From contig CAKPJX010000014.1 of NCBI GenBank assembly GCA_934163035.1, positions 1 through 23,700 of the forward strand: a DNA stretch of 23,700 nt. Reading direction: 5' to 3'. The notes beneath the pieces were generated by a model. It worked only from the letters and a program-made list of their open reading frames with translations, did no database searches and was not told where the DNA came from. This document shows, piece by piece, positions 6,950-15,498 of the stretch (its first letter is position 1; each line of letters starts with the position of its first letter). The translations under genes were made by a program, and so were the position numbers. Source of the stretch: an uncultured Bacilli bacterium. Lineage in GTDB: Bacteria; Bacillota_I; Bacilli_A; RF39; UBA660.

Positions 6950-7502
6950 CTAAATACTTTCCATCTTTTGAAAAGACTAAATATATTTTATTGCTTTTAA
7001 CTTCACCTATTAGTTTTCCTTTCTCTACATAGTCATATAATTTTAAGTTTTCTACTGTAATATTTGAATAATATACTTCTACTCCATCAATTTGATCTAT
7101 TATTACTGTTGTTCCATAGTCCTCTTTTTCGCCTATAAAAACAACTATACCACTTTCTAGAGCTGGTACCATATATTTTTTGTCAACACTTAAAGCTACA
7201 CCATCTTTATATGAATTTGATTTTTTATAAGTCAATTTTTCATTGAAAACAGGTTTTTCTTCTTTTATTATTTTATCTATTGGTAGAAGACTTCCAAAGT
7301 ACTTTTCATAAATGGATCTTATTTTTGTAAACTTAAAACTCTTTTGATAGATATTTTCTGATATATATTTTTTTAACTCTGGTTTTTTCTTTATAGCAAT
7401 AAGTGTTATTAAGACAATTAATATTGTTATAAGTAGTCTATTTATACTTTTTTTTATACTAGGTTTTAAAACTAATTTTTTTCTATATTTTTTTCTATTC
7501 AT
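6930..7502 (-). CDS. SpoIVFA-like membrane protein with degenerate LytM/M23 domain
   Basis: The 190-residue protein has a basic N-terminus, one transmembrane helix (about 22-41), a linker, and a C-terminal M23/LytM-like domain (about 95-190) with SGIVVFIGEKEDYGTTV and KGKLIGEVK. The zinc-site motifs of active M23 peptidases are absent: VYYSNI replaces the usual Y-G-H-L, and IYLVFSKDGKYLD replaces the H-x-H strand. Loss of these residues is typical of SpoIVFA, which anchors and inhibits SpoIVFB. Its position directly before the M50 gene and after mreD supports this. The ribosome site GAGGAG precedes ATG. The call rests on synteny and domain pattern; sporulation itself is not shown. Confidence 0.8.
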   Translation of the reverse strand: MNRKKYRKKLVLKPSIKKSINRLLITILIVLITLIAIKKKPELKKYISENIYQKSFKFTKIRSIYEKYFGSLLPIDKIIKEEKPVFNEKLTYKKSNSYKDGVALSVDKKYMVPALESGIVVFIGEKEDYGTTVIIDQIDGVEVYYSNITVENLKLYDYVEKGKLIGEVKSNKIYLVFSKDGKYLDYKNYI

Positions 7503-7546
7503 GTTATTCTCCTCGTTTAATCTTATGAATAGAAATGAAATATATG

Positions 7547-8053
7547 TTAATTAATTTTTAATTTTGTATACTTTCTAGGAATTAATCTTATTATATTATA
7601 AAGCAATTGTCCATATAACAAGTTTAATAGTAGGCTATTAATTATTTTATACGATAATGATCGAGGTGTTATAGGTACAATATTAAAGAGCAGATATGTT
7701 GCTGCTATGATTAGTTCATAAATACATATTACAAAGGTAATATATAATAGTATTCTAAAACCATTAGTATTAAAATTTTTATATATATTCTTTATAATTA
7801 TTGATAATATTAAAAAAATGGCTGCATCTGTTAGAAATAAGTTTGTATACATTAGATCATATAGCAAGCCTAAAACAAAAGCTAAAATATAATATTTCTT
7901 TATCTTTTTTTTATAGAATGGATATATTATTACTAGACTTGTTATTGTTAATAGTGATGTTAGTGGAGATAAATTATTTACTAGATATGGCAAGTAGTTG
8001 GTTATCATTCCATCCAATACTAAAGATATAATTGTAATAATTATAGGAATCAT
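7547..8053 (-). CDS. mreD: Rod shape-determining protein MreD
   Basis: The 168-residue protein is very hydrophobic, with about five to six transmembrane helices and a short basic C-terminus (IPRKYTKLKIN). The segment with LGLLYDLMYTNLF resembles the conserved G-x-x-x-D region of MreD. It is translationally coupled to mreC: its ATG overlaps the mreC stop by 4 bases. MreD acts in the elongasome with MreC and the wall synthases. No mreB lies in this cluster, unlike in Bacillus. Confidence 0.88.
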   Translation of the reverse strand: MIPIIITIISLVLDGMITNYLPYLVNNLSPLTSLLTITSLVIIYPFYKKKIKKYYILAFVLGLLYDLMYTNLFLTDAAIFLILSIIIKNIYKNFNTNGFRILLYITFVICIYELIIAATYLLFNIVPITPRSLSYKIINSLLLNLLYGQLLYNIIRLIPRKYTKLKIN

Positions 8054-8799
8054 TTTGCTTCCTTTAATACTGTTACGTAATGAATATTATTAAAATCTTG
8101 TTTTGTTTCTATATATAAACTTTTACTTAAACTGTATTTATCTCTTTCCACTTTTTTTACCTTTCCTATATAAAGTCCCCTTGGAATATATTCACTTAGA
8201 CCACTAGTTAGTACTACATCGCCACTTTTAATTTCTATATTTTTATCTACACCTATAACTTTAATTAAATTATCTTTTTTATTATATCCATTTAATATAC
8301 CATATGTGTCTGCCTCTCCTACTTTTATAGAAACACTTATTTTATTTGCTGTATCATTTGAGGTAATTAGTTTTACCTCACTTGATGTTTTATATACTTT
8401 AGAAAGAATTCCAATCATACCGCTACCGGTAATTACTGCCATATTTTCTGACAAGCCATCTCTTTTTCCTTTGTCTATTATTATATTGTTTAGCCAATAT
8501 GATTTGTTTCTTGATAATATTGTTGCTGTTTCAGCACTGTATTCACTTAATGTTTTTCTTAGTTTTAAAGCTTCCTTTAACTCTGATATTTCCTTTTTTA
8601 GTTCATTGGTGGTGGCATTATTTTCTGCATCATTTTGAATTATTACCTTTGGTGTTGTTAGTTTGTTGATTGATATTGTTGCTTCTTTTAATAAACCATC
8701 TAATTTAGGATCTTTAATTACAACCATTGATATTGCTATTAAAACAATGCATATAAGTATTATTAAAATTTCTCTTTTTTGTTTTACTTTCTTATGCAT
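8050..8799 (-). CDS. mreC: Cell shape-determining protein MreC
   Basis: The 249-residue bitopic protein has a basic N-terminus, a transmembrane helix (about 11-28), a coiled-coil region rich in E, L and K (about 60-85), and the MreC beta-barrel core with NNIIIDKGKRDGLSENMAV, GMIGILSKVY, GVDKNIEIKSGDVVLTSG and PRGLYIGKV. These are conserved MreC signatures. It organises the elongation machinery outside the membrane. It starts 13 bases after radC, with GGGGAGG before the ATG, and overlaps mreD. Length is near the family norm. Confidence 0.94.
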   Translation of the reverse strand: MHKKVKQKREILIILICIVLIAISMVVIKDPKLDGLLKEATISINKLTTPKVIIQNDAENNATTNELKKEISELKEALKLRKTLSEYSAETATILSRNKSYWLNNIIIDKGKRDGLSENMAVITGSGMIGILSKVYKTSSEVKLITSNDTANKISVSIKVGEADTYGILNGYNKKDNLIKVIGVDKNIEIKSGDVVLTSGLSEYIPRGLYIGKVKKVERDKYSLSKSLYIETKQDFNNIHYVTVLKEAK

Positions 8800-8812
8800 T
8801 TTTAGACCTCCC

Positions 8813-9502
8813 CTACAAATTTAGAATATTATTATTTTCATAAAAACTATAGTATTCATCTTCACCTACTATTATATGATCTAAGATTGGAATTCCCTGA
8901 AGTTGTCCTATTTTTATTAATTTTTCAGTAAAACTGATGTCTGCTCTACTTGGGGTTAGATCACCACTAGGATGATTATGCATACATACAATACTTGAAG
9001 CACTTAATCGATATGCCTCCTTAAAGACCTCACGCGGATGGGTTATGCTTTGATTAATAGTTCCCATAAATAAAAGTTTCCTTTCTAATAATTCTTGTTT
9101 ATTATTAAAGTATAGGCAGTAAAAATGTTCTTGTTTTAAATTAACAAATAAATATCTAGAAGTTTCCCATATTGACTTAGGATCTGATAATTTTTCCCTT
9201 TTTTTATTCTTCTTTATATATATTCTCTTTCCTAATTCAATTGTTGCTAATAACTCGATTGCTTTTACTTCTCCTATTCCTTTAATTTCAGTTAACTTAT
9301 TAATTGTCATTTCTTGTAATTCTTGAATTTTATATCTGTTTAATATCTCAAGCGCTAAATCCATGACACTATAATTTTTAGTACCCGTTTTTAGTATTAT
9401 TGCTAATAACTCTTTATCTGTTAAATTCATGCTACCTACTTCTTTTAGTCTTTCTCTTGGCCTTTCAGATTTTGGTATATTTTTTATTGTGTAATAGCTC
9501 AT
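8813..9502 (-). CDS. radC: RadC/JAB-domain protein
   Basis: The 229-residue protein has an N-terminal UPF0758 helical part with a helix-hairpin-helix stretch (LTEIKGIGEVKAIEL) and a C-terminal JAMM/MPN domain. The zinc motif MHNHPSGDLTPSRAD is complete, and HPREVFKEA precedes it. The function of RadC remains unsettled in the literature; the original repair assignment was withdrawn. An in-frame GTG two codons upstream (9508) overlaps the ribosome site AGAGGTG, so I prefer the ATG at 9500-9502. Its place directly before mreC matches Bacillus. Confidence 0.94.
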   Translation of the reverse strand: MSYYTIKNIPKSERPRERLKEVGSMNLTDKELLAIILKTGTKNYSVMDLALEILNRYKIQELQEMTINKLTEIKGIGEVKAIELLATIELGKRIYIKKNKKREKLSDPKSIWETSRYLFVNLKQEHFYCLYFNNKQELLERKLLFMGTINQSITHPREVFKEAYRLSASSIVCMHNHPSGDLTPSRADISFTEKLIKIGQLQGIPILDHIIVGEDEYYSFYENNNILNL

Positions 9503-9540
9503 AGTCACCTCTAATTATATTATTAGCAATAATTTTAGGT

Positions 9541-9996
9541 TTACTTACTATTTTTTACGATTTCATCATAATTTGCTAAAACAACTTCTTCAATAGTTAA
9601 AATTTCATCTTCTTTAGTTGTTTTATTTATTAACATATCAAATTGTATTGTATTATTGTAGAATTCTTCACTAGCAATTTTTAGATTCTTGAGATATAAT
9701 TGATAACCCTTTGATTCATATATATTTTTTAGTTTTATAGCATTTTCTTTTTTTGTTGTTATTCCAACATAAACATAATATTTGCCTTTTTCTTCTTCAA
9801 TTATTTTGCTATTTAAATTTTTAATATTTTCTTGCATTATTTTTTCATTTGAATAAACCCCCTCTTGAAGAACATAATAATTTGATCCATCTTTAAATAC
9901 ATCTAAAACCTTATCTTTAGAATCTTTAAACATATTAAATCCGAATGCAGCACCAAGTGTAGTAAAAATAAATCCATATATAAGCGTTTTCTTCAT
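9541..9996 (-). CDS. Membrane-anchored SPOR-like protein, SpoIIB-like by position
   Basis: The 151-residue protein has an N-terminal transmembrane helix (about 5-20, KKTLIYGFIFTTLGAAFGF). An extracellular alpha/beta region follows, with YYVLQEGVYSNEKIMQENI, KYYVYVGITTKKENAIKL and the helix after it: the two-fold pattern of SPOR domains, which bind denuded septal peptidoglycan. In Bacillus the SPOR protein SpoIIB lies just upstream of maf-radC-mreBCD, and this gene occupies the equivalent place before radC. It is shorter than SpoIIB. The ribosome site is GGTGATGAT before ATG. The family call is moderate; the link to engulfment or septation is inference. Confidence 0.6.
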   Translation of the reverse strand: MKKTLIYGFIFTTLGAAFGFNMFKDSKDKVLDVFKDGSNYYVLQEGVYSNEKIMQENIKNLNSKIIEEEKGKYYVYVGITTKKENAIKLKNIYESKGYQLYLKNLKIASEEFYNNTIQFDMLINKTTKEDEILTIEEVVLANYDEIVKNSK

Positions 9997-10059
9997 ATCA
10001 TCACCATTATCATATTAGCAAATCAAGCAGGCTTTTTTTGTCGAAAAAAAAAGAAGTTT

Positions 10060-12261
10060 TTATTTAACTCTTTTTTCTTTATTATTTTCTTTTTTTAACT
10101 CTTTATATGTTACAAATCCTACTATCAATAGGCCTGACAACAGAAGATATAGCCAGAAAGGTATTGCTCTCCATAAAGATCTTAACTGATAAATCACGTT
10201 GACAATTTCAGCTGTTATACCAACTTTGAAAAGGTATGAGTATTCTTTCTTGTAATATCCAAATAGTATAACTATAAGAGCTAATATTCCTAAATATATG
10301 CATATTACTATATCAGTTGTAAAAACTACCAATAACATTATTATGCTCATTCCTACTGCTGCTAATATGTTTTTAGCTTTATCATTTTTAGCAAAGAATG
10401 ATATTATTAGATGTAGAACGTATACTAATAGCAAGTTTATAAATATAGTTTCTGCTGTAAAATCTACTTCAATATCTTCTATAAACAATAATATGCAAAT
10501 TGATAATAGAGCCTGGGATATCTTTTTGTAGATACTATTTTTTTCAGCAATAATGATACTTATAACATAAATCCAAATTATTATTAAATCTTTGTAATAA
10601 CATGGTATTTCAAATATATCATTTTTAAGTAAGAGCATAACTGATAAAAGAGAAATGCCATAAGATATCTTTTTTACTACAGTATTGCCACTTGTCATAA
10701 ATAAATAGATAGTACCAAGTATCAAGCAAATTATTGATAATATGCTTGGGTCAAAAATATTAATACTAAATAATAATAGTATTGATATTAATAGTCCATG
10801 GATATTTAGATACTCTTTTTTATCCTTATTTATTTTTAATAATATGAATATTGGAATAGATAGAGATACAAAATCTAATGTATTTATATCTATATTATTT
10901 TCTAATAAAAGGCTATTAGTAATTGATAGAAACATTAATACTGCAATTGGTTGTAATATTGAGTAATCAATACTTGGCTTTTTCTTTAATACTTTTTCAG
11001 CAAATAAGAAATTAATTACTAGGTATATTAGACTGATGCAAAAAGATGTTATTGGTTCTTGTTTTACCAAAGAAACTAAAGTAGTAAAGGCGAAAAAGAT
11101 ATTATATAGAATTTTGTTTACAATTAATGTATGACGATCTTTTTTTAGCAACTCAACTAGTAAATATAATAGGCTAATAAGTATTATATAAGCTATAACC
11201 TGGTGACTAGTTCCGGATATAATTTCTAAGAGAACTGATGATAATACAAATGACCATGCCATGATGATATTATCTTTGTAGTCACTGCGATCTTGTAGTA
11301 CTTGATAATAGCCAAATAATATATATAATGAAATTACTAATAGGTTGGAATATATATCTTCTGAATAATTCATTAATATGAATATTGGATATATATACAT
11401 AGACATTTTACTTATTTCAACTAGGTATTTTGGTAAATTTTTGTTTCCTTTAAAATTAATTAAAAATGATGCTGTCATAAGTATTGATATAATGACATTT
11501 TTCTCAATATTTAAAAAGTTAAGGATAAAATAAGTAGCAATATATAATGAGGCGTATGTTATGTACATAAGACCTTTGTTGTTTACTTTATTTGAGATTA
11601 TTGTTGAGATAAGTGCAGCTTCAATAAAATTAATACTTATAAGTAAATTTTTACCCATTCCATTATATGATAACCATTTACCAAGTAATTCAAAATATGA
11701 AATTGATATTGTAGTGATAAATAAGAATGTCATTGATAAAACGAAATAAGTGTTTGATAAATCTGCTAAGTTGAATTTTTTGTCTGCCAAATATGACATT
11801 ACAAAAAAGAAGAAGGCCGCAAAAAGGAGAAATAACACTTTAGTAGATGAACTAATAGTATCCCAGTTTGTTGTTGCAAATAAAATACCAGAAATGGAAA
11901 TTAACAGTGTTCCAAGCTGTAGTAAAACTTTCATTTTATTGATAGGCTTGTTTTCTTTTTTATTTGAGTTATTACTATTTTCTTTAGGTGGAGCATTTTG
12001 ATCTGGTGTTTGTTTTAGTCTATCTAAACTAATAAATAGCAATATACTAATAAGTGGACAGATAATTAGAGACAAGCATGCTATTATTATAATAGTTGTT
12101 TTCTTTTTGCAAATTTCTTCTCTTGGTCTCTGTGACAAAAGAATCAAATTGATTCCTACAGCAATTGATACTATAAATAATATATTTGATCCTAATGCGA
12201 ATGCAATTCCTCCAAAAATTAAACCTATTAACCCTGATACTTTAATTAAATTATTGTTCAT
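10060..12261 (-). CDS. Large polytopic membrane protein of unknown function
   Basis: The 733-residue protein has about twenty predicted transmembrane helices. A hydrophilic Asn/Lys/Pro-rich loop (about 84-112) splits two N-terminal helix pairs from the rest. The part around ATTNWDTISSSTKVLFL recalls DUF2157-type proteins, which are also multi-span proteins of unknown role, but I do not claim membership. The end is basic (KELKKENNKEKRVK). No catalytic or transport motif is visible. It stands where Bacillus has folC and comC between valS and spoIIB, and it is preceded by a T-box-like leader, so expression may respond to aminoacylation. The ribosome site AAAGGG lies about 10 bases before the ATG. 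Confidence 0.7.
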   Translation of the reverse strand: MNNNLIKVSGLIGLIFGGIAFALGSNILFIVSIAVGINLILLSQRPREEICKKKTTIIIIACLSLIICPLISILLFISLDRLKQTPDQNAPPKENSNNSNKKENKPINKMKVLLQLGTLLISISGILFATTNWDTISSSTKVLFLLFAAFFFFVMSYLADKKFNLADLSNTYFVLSMTFLFITTISISYFELLGKWLSYNGMGKNLLISINFIEAALISTIISNKVNNKGLMYITYASLYIATYFILNFLNIEKNVIISILMTASFLINFKGNKNLPKYLVEISKMSMYIYPIFILMNYSEDIYSNLLVISLYILFGYYQVLQDRSDYKDNIIMAWSFVLSSVLLEIISGTSHQVIAYIILISLLYLLVELLKKDRHTLIVNKILYNIFFAFTTLVSLVKQEPITSFCISLIYLVINFLFAEKVLKKKPSIDYSILQPIAVLMFLSITNSLLLENNIDINTLDFVSLSIPIFILLKINKDKKEYLNIHGLLISILLLFSINIFDPSILSIICLILGTIYLFMTSGNTVVKKISYGISLLSVMLLLKNDIFEIPCYYKDLIIIWIYVISIIIAEKNSIYKKISQALLSICILLFIEDIEVDFTAETIFINLLLVYVLHLIISFFAKNDKAKNILAAVGMSIIMLLVVFTTDIVICIYLGILALIVILFGYYKKEYSYLFKVGITAEIVNVIYQLRSLWRAIPFWLYLLLSGLLIVGFVTYKELKKENNKEKRVK

Positions 12262-12378
12262 ACTCTCACAACCCTTTACTGCTATTATAGTATCATTATA
12301 ATATTTTTAATGTAAATTGTCCATCGTTAATATTTCTTAATTCCATTTGTTATATTTGGTATGTTTTTTCTTTCAACA

Positions 12379-12610
12379 AAAGTCCATCCCTTAATAAGGA
12401 TGAACTTTGAGTCCACGATACTGCCTTGATTCATATTATTTTTTTATAATATGCAACTTGATACTTTAACGCAGTAATACGTAATTTTCTACTTAATATT
12501 TCGAAAGAAATGCTCCCAAGCTACCTTCAACTATTACTTATACAAATTTTCACCTAACATTTGCTCTCTTTAATAAATAGATAGTCTACTCCTCTTGTTA
12601 ATCGCAGTTA
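12379..12610 (-). promoter_or_regulatory. Second, divergent T-box leader upstream of the 733-residue membrane protein gene
   Basis: On the minus strand it has AGGAGTAGAC, AGAGAGC, TTAGGTGAAAA, GAAGGTAGC with a likely GTA (Val) specifier (12522-12524), GGGAGCA, CTGCGTTAAAGT, and a terminator stem (12379-12389 with 12398-12408) followed by TTGTTG. These follow T-box order. The T-box sequence itself is AAGGCAGTATCGTG (12414-12427), where the valS leader has AAGGTGGTACCGCG, so the bulge that pairs with the tRNA acceptor end is altered. The terminator U-run is also poor. It may be decayed, or read differently. Confidence 0.75.
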
Positions 12611-12639
12611 ATACTTTTATATACTTTCTTTTCGTTTTT

Positions 12640-12668
12640 ATTATAGTTAAACTCAAAAAAACAGTAAA
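12640..12668 (-). promoter_or_regulatory. Candidate promoter of the second T-box unit
   Basis: Minus strand TTTACT (12663-12668), 17-base spacer, perfect TATAAT (12640-12645). It lies just downstream of the valS stop and would start transcription about 25 bases before the T-box leader, independently of valS. Confidence 0.5.
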
Positions 12669-12675
12669 ATGGCAA

Positions 12676-15207
12676 TTATTTTAATAATTCTTCTAGTTTT
12701 TGTTTTTCTTCTTCTAATTTTTTTCTATCTAGAGCAACAATTTTTTCTGGAGCTTTATTTACATAGTTTTCATTTGATAGTAATTTTTCTCTTCTTGAGA
12801 TAGATAATTGTAGAGCTTCTATTTGTAATTTTTTTGATGCCCTATCCGCTTCAGTTTCTAGCTTTTCAAAAAAGATTTGGGCTTTTACTCTACTTGAGAA
12901 AACTTTATATGCTTTTATACCTAATGGTTTATCAACTAGGCTATCACCAAGTTTTAGCATTTTAACAATCATTTCATTATCATCAGTTGTATCAAACATT
13001 ACTTTCATATCTTTAGTAATATTGTTTTCAGCCTTTACATTTCTAAAACTTTTAATAAATTCAACTTGATCATCAACTATTTTTTCTTCATTTTCAAATA
13101 TATATTTTTTTTGATATTTTGGATAGTCTGAAATCATAATTGAGTCCGCATCTTTTATTGGTAGCATTTGGTAAATTTCTTCAGTTACAAATGGCATAAA
13201 TGGATGAAGCATTTTTAATATTCCTGATAAAACTACATATAGTACTGATTTAGTGGTTTCATTTTCTATTGAGTACTTAGCCATTTCAATATAATAGTCA
13301 CAGAAATAATTCCACGCAAAATCATATATTGCTGCTCCAGCGTTATTAAATTGGAACTTATCCATAAACTTCTTTACTACTTTTATAGTGTTTTCATACT
13401 TTGTAAGGATCCACTTGTCTTCTGGTTTTAAATTTTCTAAATTAAGTTCTTTAATATTTTCAATATTCATAAGAGTAAATCTAGAAGCATTCCAAATTTT
13501 GTTGATGAAATTCCAATTAGACTTAATTTTTTCTTCATCAAAGCGCATATCTGTACCACTTGCTACATCGGTTGCTAAATAATATCTTAATGCATCAGCC
13601 CCATATTCACTTACCATATCAAATGGATCAATACCATTGCCTAAACTTTTAGAGAACTTTCTACCTTGCTTGTCACGAATTAATCCATGAATTAAGCAAT
13701 GTTCAAATGGTCTTTCTCCAAGTAGTTCTTCACCTTGGAAAGTCATTCTATTTACCCAGAAAGGAATAATATCATATCCCGTTACTAACACGTTGTTTGG
13801 ATAATATCTTTTTAATAGCTCTGTATCATCAGGCCAACCAAGTGTTGCAAAAGGCCATAATGCTGAGCTGAACCAAGTATCAAGAACATCTGAATCTTGT
13901 TCCCAACCAGCTTCTTTTGGAGCTTCCATTCCAACATAAGTTTTACCATCTTTATACCATGCTGGAATTCTATGACCCCACCATAATTGACGTGAGATAC
14001 ACCAGTCATAGGTAATTTCCATCCAGTGATTCATTGTCTTTTCATATCTTGATGGAACAAAATGAACTTTTGTTTTAGAATCTTTTTGATTTTTTAGAAC
14101 GTTATCGGCAAGTGGTCTCATTTTTACAAACCACTGTTCTTTTATCATTGGTTCAACCATTACACCGGTTCTTTCACTATGCCCTACTTCATGAACTAAT
14201 GGTTCAACTTTTAGTAATAGTCCTTGTTCCTCAAGGTCTTTAAGTACTTCTTCACGACATTTTTCACGTGTCATTCCTTGGTATTTCTTTGGACAATTTT
14301 CATTCATTGTAGCATCATCATTCATAATTACTATTTTTTCTAAGTTGTGTCTTTTACCCACTTCGTAATCGTTAGGGTCGTGTGCACAAGTTATTTTAAC
14401 ACAACCTGTACCTTTGGTCATATCTGCGTGTTCATCTGTTATTACTGGTATTGGTTTATTTACAATTGGTAATATTACATTTTTACCAACATATTTTTTA
14501 TATCGCTCATCTTTTTCATTTACAGCTACAGCACTATCGCCAAAAAGAGTTTCTGGTCTTGTTGTTGCTATATCTAAGAATTCTTCACTATCCTCAAGTT
14601 TATATTTTATATGATAAAATGCACTTTTTTCTTCTGAATAAATAACTTCCTCATTTGATAGAGCAGTTTTAGCAGCTGGATCCCAGTTTATTATTTTTTC
14701 TCCACGATAAATTAATCCTTTATTGTAGAAATCAACAAAAACCTTTTTGACAGCTTTAGATAATCCCTCATCAAGAGTAAATCTTTCCTTTGAATAATCT
14801 AGAGAAACACCTAATTTTCCCCACTGTGCACGGATAATGTCACCATGTTCATTAGTCCATTTCCAACATTCTTCTAAAAATGCTTCTCTACCAATTTTAT
14901 ATTTGTCTTGACCATTTTCTTTAATTCTGCCGACTACTTTCGCCTCTGTTGCGATAGCAGCATGATCCATTCCCGGAAGCCATAGTGTGTCATAGCCTTC
15001 CATTCTTTTGTATCTTATTATTATGTCTTGTAGGGTTACATCCCAAGCATGGCCTAAATGTAGTCTTCCAGTAACATTTGGTGGTGGCAAAACGATGCAA
15101 TATGGTTTTTTATCAGAGTTTGGGTCACATTTAAAATATCCTTTTGTCATCCAAGTATTATATTTATTTTCTTCAACTTCATTATGATCATACTTCTTAT
15201 CTAGCAT
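12676..15207 (-). CDS. valS: Valyl-tRNA synthetase
   Basis: The 843-residue class I synthetase charges tRNA-Val. The PPPNVTGRLHLGH signature contains HLGH (residues 50-53), and the KMSKS-type loop is KFSKSLGN near 517. The CP1 editing domain shows TTRPETLFGD and GTGCVKITCAHDPNDYEVG. An anticodon-binding domain and a C-terminal coiled-coil arm rich in K and E (about 780-843) complete it. Length is slightly below the usual 880. The open frame reaches back into the T-box, so the start is ATG at 15205-15207, with GAAGGGA 9 bases before it; an ATG three codons upstream is too close to that ribosome site. It is controlled by the upstream T-box. Confidence 0.97.
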   Translation of the reverse strand: MLDKKYDHNEVEENKYNTWMTKGYFKCDPNSDKKPYCIVLPPPNVTGRLHLGHAWDVTLQDIIIRYKRMEGYDTLWLPGMDHAAIATEAKVVGRIKENGQDKYKIGREAFLEECWKWTNEHGDIIRAQWGKLGVSLDYSKERFTLDEGLSKAVKKVFVDFYNKGLIYRGEKIINWDPAAKTALSNEEVIYSEEKSAFYHIKYKLEDSEEFLDIATTRPETLFGDSAVAVNEKDERYKKYVGKNVILPIVNKPIPVITDEHADMTKGTGCVKITCAHDPNDYEVGKRHNLEKIVIMNDDATMNENCPKKYQGMTREKCREEVLKDLEEQGLLLKVEPLVHEVGHSERTGVMVEPMIKEQWFVKMRPLADNVLKNQKDSKTKVHFVPSRYEKTMNHWMEITYDWCISRQLWWGHRIPAWYKDGKTYVGMEAPKEAGWEQDSDVLDTWFSSALWPFATLGWPDDTELLKRYYPNNVLVTGYDIIPFWVNRMTFQGEELLGERPFEHCLIHGLIRDKQGRKFSKSLGNGIDPFDMVSEYGADALRYYLATDVASGTDMRFDEEKIKSNWNFINKIWNASRFTLMNIENIKELNLENLKPEDKWILTKYENTIKVVKKFMDKFQFNNAGAAIYDFAWNYFCDYYIEMAKYSIENETTKSVLYVVLSGILKMLHPFMPFVTEEIYQMLPIKDADSIMISDYPKYQKKYIFENEEKIVDDQVEFIKSFRNVKAENNITKDMKVMFDTTDDNEMIVKMLKLGDSLVDKPLGIKAYKVFSSRVKAQIFFEKLETEADRASKKLQIEALQLSISRREKLLSNENYVNKAPEKIVALDRKKLEEEKQKLEELLK

Positions 15208-15243
15208 TTTTATCATTCCCTTCTTAATTAATTTAAAAATAAA

Positions 15244-15460
15244 GAGCAACTCATCCAAAGGACGAATTGCTCGCGGTACCACCTTAATTTCTACTTTTGT
15301 AGCTTGATATATTTAACGGAATTACCCGGAACTACCTACTTTATTCAGTAATTATGCTCCACTGCTACCTTCAATACTATTCTCTTGCTTAATTTCACCA
15401 ACATAAGCTCTCTAAAAGGAAAATAAGTATTTACTCCTCAGTTTCACTGCATCTACGTGT
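15244..15460 (-). promoter_or_regulatory. Canonical T-box riboswitch of valS
   Basis: On the minus strand it has AGGAGTAAA, AGAGAGC, GTTGGTGAAA, GAAGGTAGC with the likely specifier GTA (15366-15368), TGGAGCA, TTCCGTTAAA and the T-box motif AAGGTGGTACCGCG, followed by a 13-bp terminator stem (15244-15256 with 15260-15272) and TTTATTTTT. Uncharged tRNA-Val is expected to favour the antiterminator and allow valS expression. Confidence 0.95.
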
Positions 15461-15461
15461 T

Positions 15462-15490
15462 ATTATAACTTAACATATTTAATTTTTCAA
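15462..15490 (-). promoter_or_regulatory. Promoter of valS
   Basis: Minus strand TTGAAA (15485-15490), 17-base spacer, perfect TATAAT (15462-15467). The expected start point falls at the 5' end of the T-box leader. Confidence 0.85.
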
Positions 15491-15498
15491 CAAATATT

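Noticed and set aside
13812..14009. 65-residue minus-strand frame inside valS
   Set aside because: It is out of frame within a strongly conserved synthetase gene and has no ribosome site or recognisable content.
15208..15282. Upstream start of ValS inside the T-box
   Set aside because: The extra residues come from the terminator stem of the riboswitch. The ATG at 15205-15207 has a ribosome site at normal distance and matches the usual ValS N-terminus.
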